A stretch of DNA of 64,000 bases from Podocnemis expansa (lineage: Eukaryota; Chordata; Testudines; Podocnemididae): NCBI GenBank assembly GCA_007922195.1, contig ML681963.1, positions 132,687,764-132,751,763 on the forward strand, written 5' to 3'. How positions within the stretch are numbered: the stretch's first letter is position 1; the number at the start of each line of letters is the position of its first letter. Below, in pieces: positions 1-10,912 of this stretch. A program made the translations under genes and the position numbers. Under the pieces are notes generated by a model. It made no database searches. It saw nothing but the letters and a program-made list of their open reading frames with translations, and was not told the DNA's origin.

Positions 1-1704
1 TTGTACAAGGATGTTAATAACAAGAAGAGGATCAGGGATGGTGTAGGTCCCTTGCTGAATGGGGCAGGCATCCTCGTGACAGAGGATGAAGAAAAAGCTG
101 AAGTGCTCAATGCTTTTTTTGCTTCAGTTTTCACAGGCAGGGCCAGCTCCCAGCCCACTACCATGGGTATGGCAGATGGGAGAGAAGAAGAGAGGCCCTT
201 GGTGACAGAAGGTCAGGTTAGGGACTGCTTAAAGAAGTTGGATGTGCACAAGTCCATGGGGCCAGACGAACTGCATCCAAGGGTGCTGAGGGAATTGGCC
301 GATGAGATAGCAGCACCGCTGGCCGTTATTTTTCAAAACTCATGGAGAACAGGGGAGGTGCCAGAGGATTGGAAAAAAGCAAATGTAGTGCCTATTTTCA
401 AGAAAGGGAAAAAGGAGGATCCGGGGAATTATAGACCAGTCAGCCTCACCTCAATCCCTGGAAAAATTATGGAGCAGATTCTTAAAGAATCCATCCTCAA
501 ACACTTAGAAGAAAATAAAGTGATCAGGAACAGTCAGCATGCATTTACCAAGGGTAAATCATGCCTGACCAATCTCATTTCCTTCTATGAGCAGATGACT
601 GGTTTTCTGGATGCAGGAAGAACCGTTGATGTGATATACCTTGATTTTAGTAAGGCTTTTGGTACAGTTTCCCACAGCATTCTCACTGGCAAATTTAGGA
701 AGTATGGATTGGATAGGTGGACTATAAGGTGGATAGAAAACTGGCTAGATCAACGGTTTCAGCGTGTAGGAATCAATGGTTCCATGTCTAGCTGGCAACC
801 AGTCATGAGTGGTGTGCCACAGGGGTCGGTCCTGGGGCCAGTTCTGTTCAACATTTTCATCAATGATCTGGATGATGGAATAGACTGCACTCTCAGTAAG
901 TTTGCGGATGACACCAAGCTGGGGGGAACAGTAGACACGTTGGAGGGCAAGGACAGGATTCAGGGAGACCTAGATAAATTGGAACAATGGGCCAATAAAA
1001 ATCTTATGAAGTTCAATAAGGACAAGTGTAAAATCCTGCACTTGGGACAGAAAAACCCCATGCACTGCTACAGGCTGGGAAACATTCAGTTAAGTAGCAG
1101 CAGTGTAGAAAAGGACCTGGGGGTCATGGTGGATGGGAAGCTAGATATGAGTCAGCAGTGTGCTCTTGCTGCCAAAAAGGCCAATGGCGTACTGGGCTGC
1201 ATCAAAAGAAGTATTACCAGCAGATCAAGGGATGTGATCATTCCCCTCTATTCTGCACTGGTGAGGCCACATCTAGAATACTGTGTTCAGTTTTGGGCTC
1301 CCCCCTACAAAAAGGACAGGGACATGCTAGAGAGTGTTCAGAGGAGGGCAACCAAAATGATTAAAGGGCTGAAGCGCAAGCCCTATGAGGAAAGACTGAA
1401 AGCATTAGGCTTATTTAGTCTGCAGAAGAGAAGATTGAGGGGGGATTTGATAGCAACCTTCAACTACTTGAAGGGATGCTCTAAGGAAGATGGAGCTCGA
1501 CTGTTCTCGGTGGTAACAGAGGACAGAACAAGGAGCAATGGTCTCAAGTTGCAGTTAGGGAGGTCGAGGCTGGATAGTAGAAAAAACTTTTTTACTAGGC
1601 GAGTGGTGAAGCATTGGAATGAGCTGCCAAGGGAGGTGGTGGATTCTCCATCTTTGGAGGTGTTTAAGGCCTGGCTGGACAAAACCATGACTGGGATGGT
1701 TTAG
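1..1704 (+). CDS. CR1 LINE ORF2 fragment (reverse transcriptase and C-terminal region)
   Basis: Reverse transcriptase of a CR1-clade non-LTR retrotransposon, which copies its own RNA into DNA at the insertion site. The frame is open from the first base of the window for 567 codons, so the start and the endonuclease domain lie outside or are missing. Visible in order: a CR1 linker ending in [23 protein letters not shown], motif A in [23 protein letters not shown], the catalytic box FADDTK, and a long C-terminal region with [12 protein letters not shown]. The second Asp usual after KAF in this family reads Gly; the first Asp, the catalytic one, is kept. The absence of any stop over 1.7 kb suggests a young copy. 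Clade is recognised from motifs; subfamily not assigned. Confidence 0.93.
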   Translation: MYKDVNNKKRIRDGVGPLLNGAGILVTEDEEKAEVLNAFFASVFTGRASSQPTTMGMADGREEERPLVTEGQVRDCLKKLDVHKSMGPDELHPRVLRELADEIAAPLAVIFQNSWRTGEVPEDWKKANVVPIFKKGKKEDPGNYRPVSLTSIPGKIMEQILKESILKHLEENKVIRNSQHAFTKGKSCLTNLISFYEQMTGFLDAGRTVDVIYLDFSKAFGTVSHSILTGKFRKYGLDRWTIRWIENWLDQRFQRVGINGSMSSWQPVMSGVPQGSVLGPVLFNIFINDLDDGIDCTLSKFADDTKLGGTVDTLEGKDRIQGDLDKLEQWANKNLMKFNKDKCKILHLGQKNPMHCYRLGNIQLSSSSVEKDLGVMVDGKLDMSQQCALAAKKANGVLGCIKRSITSRSRDVIIPLYSALVRPHLEYCVQFWAPPYKKDRDMLESVQRRATKMIKGLKRKPYEERLKALGLFSLQKRRLRGDLIATFNYLKGCSKEDGARLFSVVTEDRTRSNGLKLQLGRSRLDSRKNFFTRRVVKHWNELPREVVDSPSLEVFKAWLDKTMTGMV

Positions 1705-1788
1705 TGGGAGTGGTCCTGCCTCTGGCAGGGGGTTGGACTAGATGACCTATGAGGTCCCTTCCAACCCTAGGATTCTATGATTCTATGA
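1..1788 (+). mobile_element. CR1 LINE, 3' part
   Basis: After the stop at 1702-1704 comes a short 3' UTR with the CR1 hallmark GGGTTGGACTAGATGACC and the terminal direct repeat ATTCTATG twice (1772-1787). The 5' end is beyond the window. The insertion interrupts the minus-strand retroviral element that occupies the following bases. Confidence 0.93.
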
Positions 1789-1919
1789 ACAGTAACACTA
1801 AAGAAATCTCTTGAACTTTTCCTGTCCTTATCTTATTAATCTATTTTCTAACTTCTATTGTATATATTCTATTTGTTTTTAATCTTCATCACATTCCAGG
1901 AATACTTAATCTACAACAT

Positions 1920-3089
1920 CAGTTATGCATCTCAGAGCCTTGAAGGCATCTATTCCTAGAACACTATATTGTCCTGGGCCTAAATCCATGAGTCCAAAAC
2001 TTCCACGCAATCTTTTTGTTCTAATCTGCACACCCACGGTTTGGCTTATAGCAGGGGTCTCAAACTCAAATCACCACAAGGGCTGCATGAGGACTGGTAC
2101 AGGGCTGCAGGAGGACTAACGTGTCAGTGTGAGGGCCACACCACTGAAACCTTTCCATGCAACAATATTGCAAATATCATTAACAGTAGTGTTGTTGGGG
2201 GCTGCAGGAAATAGCTTTAGGGTCTGCATGCAGTCCGCGGGCTGTGTGTTTGAGACCCCTGGCTTATAGGAATCATTCTGTATCCACCTGTCAAACATAC
2301 CCATTGCATTCTTCTGTAACTAGGTCATCAATGTTTTTCCATTATATTCACGATAGAGAATGAAGCTCCTGTATTAACAGTGAAAAACATTCTCAGTGGG
2401 TCTTCCCTGACAAAAATTGTGGCCGGAATAAGTAGTCTATGATCATCATATTCTATTAGTCAAACAAGTTCTCCTTCTAGTAATATGTCCCCTTCTTCTA
2501 TCAGACTACTGTATCCACTGTCTTCACTGTCACTTTCCATTTTTACCTATTAGAATAAAAGTGTTTGCTATACTTTTTAAAATTAATATTTCTTAACCCT
2601 ATCTTTCTTATATTATACAAAGCTGATATTTACACTACTTGAATCATAAGGCCTTTCTCAAAGTCAAAAGAACATTTCAATGCTTTGAGAATCTCTATTC
2701 CTACTGTTACATATAGGTTTCCCTCTATTTCCATTAAACCAAATTGTACATTTAGGATTGTTTTATTTCCTAGCCTAATAGATAGAACGATTATTGTTTC
2801 CAACTTTCCTGGTATTCCAGTTACTTTGATTTTCTCCTTTGATTTGTATTGGTGAATTCTGGCAAACTTCTTTTATTTAAAATGGAATATACTGATCCTG
2901 GACCTAAATAACAAACTTGATCTATTTTCCTATTATTCAATTTTTCATATATATCATCACCAGTAGTTTATTTAGATGATCTCTCAGTAATGGAGTTATA
3001 GTATACAAAGTGTACTGAGTGATGGGAGTAGCTTTTGGTGGCTCTGCAGTTTGAGTGGCTTTCTCTTTTGTGGGTTTTAACATATCATA
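1920..3089 (-). pseudogene. Two tandem retropepsin-like domains downstream of integrase
   Basis: The reverse strand reads, after integrase and an acidic Glu-rich linker (about 3500-3680), a retropepsin-like unit at about 2650-2960 with GPGSVYSILN and then VTGIPGK and VGIEILKALKC. An acidic spacer (about 2430-2550) follows, then a second unit at about 1925-2400 with NTGASFSIVN and later FGLMDLG and LGIDAFKALRC. The pattern matches the aspartic-protease active-site loop (D-T/S-G-A/S-x-x-S-I) and the later LG-x-D helix. In both units the catalytic Asp is replaced (Gly or Asn). The units resemble each other more than the pol protease at 12.5-13.05 kb. Stops and frameshifts are present. Function unknown; the position is where env would be in a retrovirus. 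Confidence 0.5.
2052..2261. mobile_element. hAT-type MITE
   Basis: Short non-autonomous DNA transposon of 210 bp. The ends are inverted (CAGGGGTCTCAAAC at the left, GTTTGAGACCCCTG at the right) and the insertion is flanked by a perfect 8-bp duplication, GCTTATAG, at 2044-2051 and 2262-2269, as expected for hAT. It interrupts the second protease-like unit of the retroviral element. A sister copy lies at 12027-12220. Confidence 0.9.
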
Positions 3090-3450
3090 GGCTATGTTCA
3101 CACACGGGGTTATTTTGATACAACTTGTTTCGATACAAGTTGTAGCGGAATAACGCCTTATTTTGAAATAAGTTAATTCGAATTAACAGTTTGCTAATTC
3201 AAATTAAGGAAAAAAGCAGGAATTAAAATAGCAAGTTCAGACAACAGTTATTTCAAAATGAGTCACCATTGTTTTGAAACAACATGTTCAGATGGCGTTG
3301 TTTCGAAACAATTGTTTTGAAACAACGTTGTTTCGTCCCCACATGGGGTTTAAGTTGTTTTGAAACGATGGTGTGTCGTGTGAACATGGCCTTTCTTATT
3401 TCAAAACAACTTCTGTTGTTTTGAAATAAGACTGCTGTGTGAACACACCC
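3090..3450. mobile_element. Harbinger-type MITE
   Basis: A 361-bp element with ends GGCTATGTTCACACAC and TGTGTGAACACACCC, flanked by the 3-bp duplication ATA (3087-3089 and 3451-3453). The inside is rich in the palindromic word TTGTTTCGAAACAA and its TTGTTTTGAAACAA variants. The ends match those of the autonomous element at 6226-10202, its likely source of transposase. Confidence 0.85.
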
Positions 3451-3779
3451 ATATTGAAACTCCCCTAGTGCATCTTCCATTAAACTCATTTTCCATTTTG
3501 GTCCAACTTCTAATTGTTCTTGTTCCTAAAGGAATTCCACAACTTCCTCAATATTTACCTGTGAATTTCCTCCTTCTCCTTGTTCCAATATTTGTAGCAC
3601 TTCATCCTCCTCTAGTGATGTAACTTCCTCGACCGATTCTAACATTTCTAAATCTATATAAGGAAAAAAATCCTTATTGCTTAATTATCTTAAGCTATTT
3701 CTACCCATTTAAACTTGTTCTCTTGCTTGACTTATTGCTATCATAAATGTTTAGTATTTCTCAAATTGATTCTCTTTGC

Positions 3780-4870
3780 TATTTCTTTATTTGTGAGGAG
3801 TGGAACCACTTTGCTACTTTCCTTTTTCCTTGCTGAGCTTCTAACTGATATACAGTAGGGCTAGCTTTCTTAACAATCCTTACTGATCCTTCCTATATGG
3901 GACAGAGCACATGATCTTCTTCTTAAAATAAACTGCCTATACATTACCCTATCACCTATTTTCCATTATTTTGGGTATAAAATTGGTCCTAACTATTGAT
4001 CCATTAGGTTTTTACCTTTAGTGCTATGGCCACTTGCTTATGTGTTTCAGAAACAGATTTTAAAAGTTGTTGCATCCATTGGTCAGTTAATACTTTAGGT
4101 TGCAACTCATCTAGAGGATTTCCAGCTCTCTCATGTTCCTTCCAGTCATAGCCTTAAATGGCATTACTCCATGAAATGCTACTGTTCCTCTAATGGCCAT
4201 TAATATTAAAGGTAATTCCTGATCCCTATTTTTACCCTGTTGATTTACTACTTTTCTCAAAGTAATTTTTATTGTTCTATTTGTTCTTTTTACCTCTCCT
4301 GAGCTTTGAGGATGCCCTGCTATGTGTAACCTTTGCTTGATCCCAAATTCTTGACATAATCCTTTTGTTATTTTGCCTACAAAATGTGGACTTCGATCTG
4401 AATCTATTTCTTTAAGAATTCTCCATCTTGAAATAACTTAATCTACTAACACTCCTGCAGCAGTTAAAGCTGTATTATTTTTGGTGGGGATTGCTTCTAC
4501 CCATTTGGTAAAAGGATCTACTATTACCAGATAGTACTTGTTTTCCTTGGCAGTTTGTGCAAGTGGGTCTAATATAATTAATTTGTAATCCTGACCAAGG
4601 ACCTTCAATTCTTTGATGCCCTAATGTTCCTTTCACTGTTCTGGCATCTGCATTATCAGCTGCATAAGGTAAACAATTATTTACATATTGTTCTACATCT
4701 GTTTTCATACTAGGCAACCATCCTGCCATTTGAAGTCTATCAAAAATCTTATACATACCTAGATGTCCATTTTCATGCGCCAAGGCTATTATTTCAGTTT
4801 GGAGGTCAGATGGTACAACCCAGACAGGCATATCATCTTCTGTTTTAGTTGCCAATACTAATCCTGTATC
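3780..4870 (-). pseudogene. Retroviral integrase, degenerate
   Basis: Integrase joins the DNA copy to host DNA. The minus strand shows the N-terminal zinc-binding region (HENGHLGMYKIFDRLQ followed by a Cys pair, the second Cys changed), then the core beginning GPWSGLQINYI. There the first catalytic Asp of the usual IDYIG reads Asn. A later core segment contains the Asp of SDRSPHF. In the helix SSGEVKRTN the catalytic Glu position reads Lys. The C-terminal SH3-like part with SPTVYQLEA and KWFHSSQ lies near 3780-3900. Frameshifts near 4625 and elsewhere break the frame. Confidence 0.8.
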
Positions 4871-5028
4871 ATGCTGTTCAGTTCTCCAACCCTGAACTCT
4901 AACTTTTTCTACTAATTCCTTTATTTCAGGGTCCTTTCTTTATAGTGCTATTAGATCAATTTGTTCTATCTGCTCTTTTCCTATACTAGCTATTGGGGCT
5001 ATCTGAAACTGTATTTTTGGTTCCCATA

Positions 5029-5409
5029 GGCTATGTCTACATTAGAAAGCTTAATTCGGACCTGCTTAGTCTGAACTAAGCAGTTTCGGGTTAGCTTAAA
5101 CTTGAGGTTAGTTCAAACTAACCATGACTTTTTATTTCAAACTAGCCATGTTTTTTAGTTGAAATGAACTTTTTAGAACTAACTGCTTAGTTCAAACTTA
5201 TTTTGTTTGAACTAGCATGGCTATATCATTCTAGCGCAAACTGAAATTTTAACTTACTGTTTGAACTAACTATTTCAAACTAAGCTTTGCTTAGCTTAAA
5301 TTAAAAAAATTTTTAGCTCAAACTAGACAAAGCCTAGTGTAGACAGGGACCAAATTAGTCCGGATTAAGCCTCATTAATCTGGACTAATTTGCTAGTGTA
5401 GACATGCCC
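5029..5409. mobile_element. Harbinger-like MITE of a second family
   Basis: A 381-bp element with ends GGCTATGTCTACATTAG and GCTAGTGTAGACATGCCC. Flanking triplets are ATA and AGA, so the target duplication is imperfect or mutated. The inside repeats AACTAA and TTAGTTTGAACTAA words rather than TTTCGAAA. This TGTCTACA-ended repeat type is very common in turtle genomes. It splits the retroviral pol between RNase H and integrase. Confidence 0.7.
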
Positions 5410-5758
5410 AGAGAGTCCCCTCCTTGGCTCCTAATTTAGCCTGCTCATCTGCCCTGTTATTCAATTGAGCTGCTTCTGTATTCTTCTTATGTGCTTTTAG
5501 TTCACCCATTAATACTAGCTGAGATCTTTCTTGAGCTAAATTCCATATGTATACTAATTTTTCAGCATGGGGTATGGGCTTATCATCTGTTGATTTTATT
5601 CCCCTCTTTTGCCATTGAGGAATCCAATCCACTATAGCTCTAAGTATCCAGTCAGCATCTGTAAAGATAGCAATTGTCTTATGTTCTAGTACATTCTCCA
5701 ACACTACAATTACTATTTCAACTGCTTGAGCTAAATGTGGCAAACATTGTTCCTTCAA
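5410..5758 (-). pseudogene. Retroviral RNase H domain
   Basis: RNase H removes the RNA strand during reverse transcription. The minus strand reads IAIFTDADWILRAIVDW, where the Asp in FTDA is the second-strand catalytic Asp position, then an internal His/Lys-rich segment and the C-terminal NNRADEQAKLGAKEG, in which the Asp of NRAD is the last catalytic Asp. Sequence further right to 6222 continues the connection/RNase H region with stops. The left end is cut by the MITE at 5029-5409. Confidence 0.75.
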
Positions 5759-6597
5759 AACTATCTTATCAGAAGTTCTGATTGCTGTGCATCCAGTACA
5801 AGGCTATCCTTCCTTATGATAACTTGATCCATCTACAAACCAGATCTCATCTCCCTTCTTCTCTTACTTCCTGCACTATTGCTCCTCTTTGGAACAATAT
5901 AGGACCTTTTGGAGAGATTTCTGGTAGGGGACACTTGTGCTGTTCTTCTTCAATTATAAGTCCATACGGGACTGGATATAAAGCTGGAACTTTTTTCCAT
6001 ATTTATATTCTTATTTAGCAAAGCTAGTGTCCATTTAGCTAGCTTAGGACTGGATACATGGCCATCATTGATCTTTGTTGTCAATACATACTTTACAGGG
6101 GAGTGTGATGTCTTTAATAGGGAACAGTCCCACCAGATATTCCCAAGGATGTAAAGCCCATACTAATGCTAATACCTCTTTTTCACATGGGGGTGAAACC
6201 CCGTTCTACTCCATTGAGACTTTTAGGGTATGTTCACACACAGTTCTTATTTCGAAACAACAGGGGTTGTTTCAAAATAAGAAGTGCCATGGCCACACGA
6301 CACACGGCCATTTCGAAACAAGCAAACCGCTTGTTTCGAAATGGCCGCTGTTGTTTCGAAACAGCTTAAACCTGGTTTTGTTTTGAAACAGCGTTGTTTT
6401 GAAACTAGTTGTTTCAAACAATGCCAGCAGGACATGCCATTTCAAAACAACCGTTTTAATGGCCGTGTTATTTCGAAACAACAGTTGTTTCAAAATAACT
6501 GGCTGACCTTCCTTACAGGGTGCACAGCACCCTGGGGGGAGTCCCTGCCTGGGTGTGCCTGTGAGGGTGCGTGCCAGACAGGGCTCTAGAGGCAGCC

Positions 6598-8335
6598 ATG
6601 GCCCAGCAGCCAGGCCCCTCAGCTGCAGGATGCTGGAGGGCCCCTGTGTGGACCCAGGAGGACATTACTTGCCTCCTGGGCATCTGGCAGCAGCCAGACA
6701 TTTTGCAAAGGTTCCAGGCCAGCCACAGGAACCGAGATATTTACAGTGACATCTCAGATGCGATGTCACAGAAAGGGCACCCCCGCACTACGGAGCAGGT
6801 GTGGAGTAAGGTAAAAACACTCCGGCAGGAGTATGCCCGCACCCGGGATGCCAGGGCACTGCAGGGGCCTGGGAGCCAGGCCACGTGCTCCTATTATGAG
6901 GCCCTGGATGCCTTTCTGGGGCCACAGACCAGCGGTCTCCCCACTGCGGCTGTGGATAGCTCAGGGGGGCATCAGAGCCCCTCGTCAGGCCTGGAGGCAG
7001 CCGGCTGTGATGTCTCCATTGGGGGGGCCTCCAGCTGCACCACCACCAGTGGCGGAAGCCAGCCCCACCACCCCGGAGCTGTTCCTGGCTGTGGAGGCGG
7101 GGAGCAGCACGGAGGAGCAGGGGCCCACCACCACCCCTGGCTCCGACTCGGACCCTGGGACATCTCGGTGGACCTCCAGAGCCCCCGTGGGTAAGTATGC
7201 CCCCCCCCCCACAGAGGCACACAGGGCTGGGCCTGTCCGGCAGGTCCCGGGACGCGAGGAGGCCAGGGCCGGGCACTGGGGCAGGTAGGGCCCAGGGTTG
7301 GTGGGCACAGAGGGGCCCCCCTGGCCATGGGTCCCACAGACACAGGTGGCACTGGGGTCACAGGCCCTTGTGTGCCGGGGAGGATGGTGACCAGGGACTG
7401 GCTGGGAAATATGCAGCAGCATCTTGGGTGGGGTGGAGAGCAGGCAGGACATACCACTGGCAAGTGGCCTCGGGAGACCCCCAAGTGCAACGCATGGCTG
7501 GGTCCAGTTCACCCTTGTGGGCACCATGAGCATGTGTGCCTCCAGGGTACGGTTCCCAGATGTCTGGCAAAAGGAGAACATGTTCTCCTTTTTTCTGCTC
7601 TGTTCTTTTTATCCTCACATTCTCTGTCTGGCAGGCAGTTCAAAATACAGGGGTTTGTCAGGCTTTTTCCTAGAAGGGTTGAAGGATCCTGGAATGCCAG
7701 AGAATACTGATTTATATGGGAAATTGGTCCAGTGCGCCTTAAACCCTGATGACTACCCTGGCCAGACAACCTTTTTGCCCAGGGTCCTCCAATGCCCTCC
7801 GTTGGGTACTGTCCTCCCCTCCTTCTGAGGCTTTGGGGGCCAGGTGCCCTACCCCAGGGGTAATGTCCCACAGGATCCTGGGACCTGCTGACAGTCAGGG
7901 CAGAGGTGTATGCTGCAGACAGGTGCACACAGACAGGACCAGCAGGCGGCAGGAGCCAACTGTGTTTTCTGCTTCCCTGCAGCACGTCGCAGAGCTCCTC
8001 CCCGGGGGCCACCACCCACACCTGGACCCCAACGCCCAAGCCCCAGGACACCCCAGGAATGGCAGAGGCCCCCCCGGACCCACAGCGAGCTCCTGGAGAG
8101 CCTGGAGGAGCTGGGCCAGGACATGCACTCTGCCACCCAGGCCTGGCGGCGGGAGCAGGCGCAGCGGCAGGCGGCTGGGCTCTGTGCCCTGGAGCGCCTC
8201 ACGGGTGCTGAGGACAGGGCTGTGAGGGCGCTGGAGCTCCTGGCAGCACAGCTACCAGAGGCCATCCTGGAGCAGGCCACAGCCATCCGGGAGCTGGCTG
8301 AGAGCCTGGTGCCCCGACGCCACCAGGAGGCATAA
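6598..8335 (+). pseudogene. Harbinger Myb/SANT-like DNA-binding protein, two exons
   Basis: Accessory protein of PIF/Harbinger that helps bring transposase to the transposon ends and the nucleus. The ATG at 6598 sits in an excellent Kozak context (GCAGCCATGG). A trihelix Myb/SANT-like domain occupies roughly residues 17-85 (WTQEDITCLLGIW, then EQVWSKVKTLRQEYARTRD). Exon 1 ends at 7190 before GTAAGT; exon 2 starts at 7983 after a pyrimidine tract and CAG, and encodes a Glu/Leu/Gln-rich coiled-coil-like tail (ELLESLEELGQDMHSATQAW) ending at TAA 8333-8335. A polyadenylation signal AATAAA lies at 8571-8576. Coding appears to change frame at the G run near 7021-7027, so this copy has a probable 1-base frameshift. 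Confidence 0.8.
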
Positions 8336-8752
8336 CCGCCAGGATCGCCCCAGCGAGGACAGCGGGTGGAGGGCGGCCGTGGGCATCGGCATCGCATGCC
8401 ACCCCCCCCCCCCCAGACCCTCCCACAGGCCATGCCTAACCTCCCCCCTGTCCCTTCCCAGGTTTATGCTCCCTCCCCCAAGTCCCCTCCCAAGTTGATG
8501 CTCCCTCCCCTGGACCCCCCCCCCCCACATTGCCCCATCCCATATCACCCCCATCCCTTCCCTGATTGTTAATAAATCCCTTGAAAGTTATTCATGGTTG
8601 TTTTCTTATGGGGGGGGGGGTTGGCAGTGCGGGTGGGTGGGTGCAGGCTGGCTGTGGGTGGATGGGGGAGATGGTGTGCTACAGGGCAGGCCTGGCCCTC
8701 AGTGTTCCTCTGCGGCACAGGCGAGCTGGAGGGCATCGCGGACGGCGAGGGC

Positions 8753-10076
8753 TCACGCAGATGGCTGCTTCCGAGTTGGCAGGGATCCCAGCTCGTCGTA
8801 GTCCCTGGCAATTTCTTGGGCCTCAGCCTCCCATGCGAGTGGGCTGGGTTCCCTCTGCTGCGTGCAGAAATTATGTAGCACTGCACATGTCGCAATGACT
8901 TGCAGCAGGCTCCACTCTGCGAGTTGGAGGCGGGTTAGCAAGCACCTCCACCGGGCCCTGAGGCATCCGAATGCCCGCTCAACCACCTGTCAACAGCGGG
9001 CCAGGTGGCGGTTGAACAGCTGCCGGCTGGGGTTGAGTGGCCCAGCGTATGGGCGCATTAGCCAGGGCCGCAGGGGGGAGGCCGCGTCTGCCACTATGAG
9101 GACGGGCATCTCTACTCCCCCAAGGTAGATGGTGGGGGGGGGGGTGCGTGCCCCCTCCGTGCCCTGGTACAGGGTGGCATTGCAAAGGACCCTGGCGTCA
9201 TGAGCCCTCCCTTGCCATCCCACATAGCAATCTTGGAACAGGCCCCGGTGGTCCACAAGGGCCTGCATAATCACCAAATGATAGCCCTTGCAGTTCCGGT
9301 ACACCGCAGCCCTGTGCTTTGGGGAGCGCACAAAGGTGTGTGCTGTCCAAGATCCCTGCACAGTTTGGACAGCTGAGGGTGGCCATCCCGGGCATGGTGT
9401 CCTGCAGGTCCCCGCATCGCACCAGGCACCGTAGAAGGACACGATTGATGGCCCTGCTGACCTCGAGGAGGATGGTGCCGGTGGTGGACCTCCCGACGCC
9501 AAACAGATGCGCCACTGCCCTGTGGGACTCTGGAGTGGCCATCTGCCACAGGGCGATGGCCACTTGTTTGTCCACTGGGATGGCGGGCCTTATGGGGTTG
9601 TCCCTGTGGTGCAGGTGCGGGGTGAGTTCGCCCACCAAGCGGGTGAAGCTGGTTCTGCTCATTCGGAAGTTCTGCTGCCAGAGGGCATTGCCCCAGCTGC
9701 GCAGAACGCCCCTGTCCCATCAGTCAGGCCTGGCCTCCCATGCCCAGATGCGGCGAGGCATGGGCAGGGGCAGTAGCTCAGCCCTGTGGCTGAGCTGCAT
9801 GTATTCCTCAGGCAGAGGCCAGGCATCCTTGGGGTCTGCAAACAGTCTCCCACAAGTGCTGGAGACACTGCATGCGTGCCCAGGGGCTGGGTACTGCACG
9901 GAGCTGTCTAGGCAGCCGAGCAGCGTCCATTGCGTGCAGCGTGCTGCTAGCGCAAGTGGACAGGGCTGGCTTTTATGCAATTGGCTAGCAACATGGCCGC
10001 CGACGTGGGACAGGGAGATGGCCATGTTGCCACACCTCCCATGCTGCACTGCCCCGGATTGAACTAGCAAGTCCAC
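8753..10076 (-). pseudogene. PIF/Harbinger DDE transposase (HARBI1-like)
   Basis: The transposase that cuts and joins element ends. The reverse strand shows WDRGVLRSWGNALWQQNFRM leading into MSRTSFTRLVGEL, then the helix-turn-helix region VAHLFGVGRSTTGTILLEV. The three catalytic acids are all present: Asp in ILDSTH, Asp in IVADAASPLRPWLMRPY, and Glu in VERAFGCLRARWR, followed by CAVLHNFC. Damage: a TGA at 9720-9722 just before WDR, a frameshift near 9320-9340 just after the first Asp, and a TGA at 8990-8992 just before VERAFG, the last consistent with CGA-to-TGA decay. The frame before 9720 is open to an ATG at 10076 but is poorly conserved in appearance, so the start is uncertain. Confidence 0.85.
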
Positions 10077-10912
10077 ACTGTGGAAACGCTATTTCGATTC
10101 CCATTTTTTTGCTTGTTTCGAGGACACAGTTTTGTTATTTCGAAACAAGTTATTTCGACATAACGTTATTTCGAAACAAGCCTGCCCTGTGTGAACATAG
10201 CCTTAGAGGGCTAAGCTACTGGTCTTAGTCTAGTACCATGGTCTTGACTAAGAACTGAACTGATTCCACAATTTGTGGTAAGTAACTGAAGCACAAAGAG
10301 CAGTCCTACTTTTGGATTGGCTAAAGCTGGGTCTTGTGCTAGTGCTGTCTTTAAATGAGAAAAAGTTTTTCTGTTGTTCTACACCCCATTCCCATTTAAT
10401 ACCTTTTATTAGTAACTTGTGTAATGAAGAAGCCTTTTCTGCATAGTTTTCTATAAAATCCCTGGAGAAATTTGTCATTCCAAAAAATGACCTCAAGAGT
10501 GGAAATATTTGTTGGGGGCTGGTAATTTCCAGAGTAACTTTACCCTTTGCTTATCTGGTGAATGTTCGTCCTGTCCTAAACTGACTTTTAAATAATTCAC
10601 CTGTTGTAAACATATCTGCGCTTTCTCAGCGCTAACCTTAAATCTTGTTTCCTTTATTTTCTGCAGTACTAGGGCCAAGATTTCCAGATTTTCTTCACTC
10701 ATTTTTGTACTGATTAATGTCATCCATATAAGATGTTATTTTTATTATGCATATTATCCCTCATTTCAATCATATGATATATAGGAGGGTAACAAATGGT
10801 GCCCATGTGGGGCTCAACAGATGCAGAATTGTCTACCATGAAAAGTAAATGCAAATTTATATCAGCAATTGGGGTACAATGGTATAGAAAAGCAAGCATT
10901 TGCTAAATCTAA

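Larger units (their letters stand above)
6226..10202. mobile_element. PIF/Harbinger autonomous DNA transposon (complete)
   Basis: A 3977-bp element bounded by inverted ends (GGGTATGTTCACACA at the left; the right end reads TGTGTGAACATAGCC) and by the 3-bp duplication TTA at 6223-6225 and 10203-10205. It carries the two genes of the superfamily, convergently arranged: a Myb/SANT-like DNA-binding protein on the plus strand and a DDE transposase on the minus strand. Both subterminal regions are packed with TTGTTTCGAAACAA words, also found in the nearby MITEs. It is inserted in retroviral pol. Both genes are broken, so the copy is probably no longer autonomous. Confidence 0.93.

Noticed and set aside
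3253..3489. Minus-strand 78-codon ORF rich in Phe-Arg-Asn-Lys
   Set aside because: Translation of the TTTCGAAA-type palindromes of a MITE; the same false peptide appears in the other MITEs.
6788..8554. Many overlapping ORFs on both strands in the Harbinger GC-rich region
   Set aside because: Shadows of the Myb-like gene and of GC-rich DNA; only the Myb-like frames fit a family and splice signals.
8984..9700. Plus-strand ORFs opposite the transposase
   Set aside because: Antisense shadows of the conserved DDE transposase.
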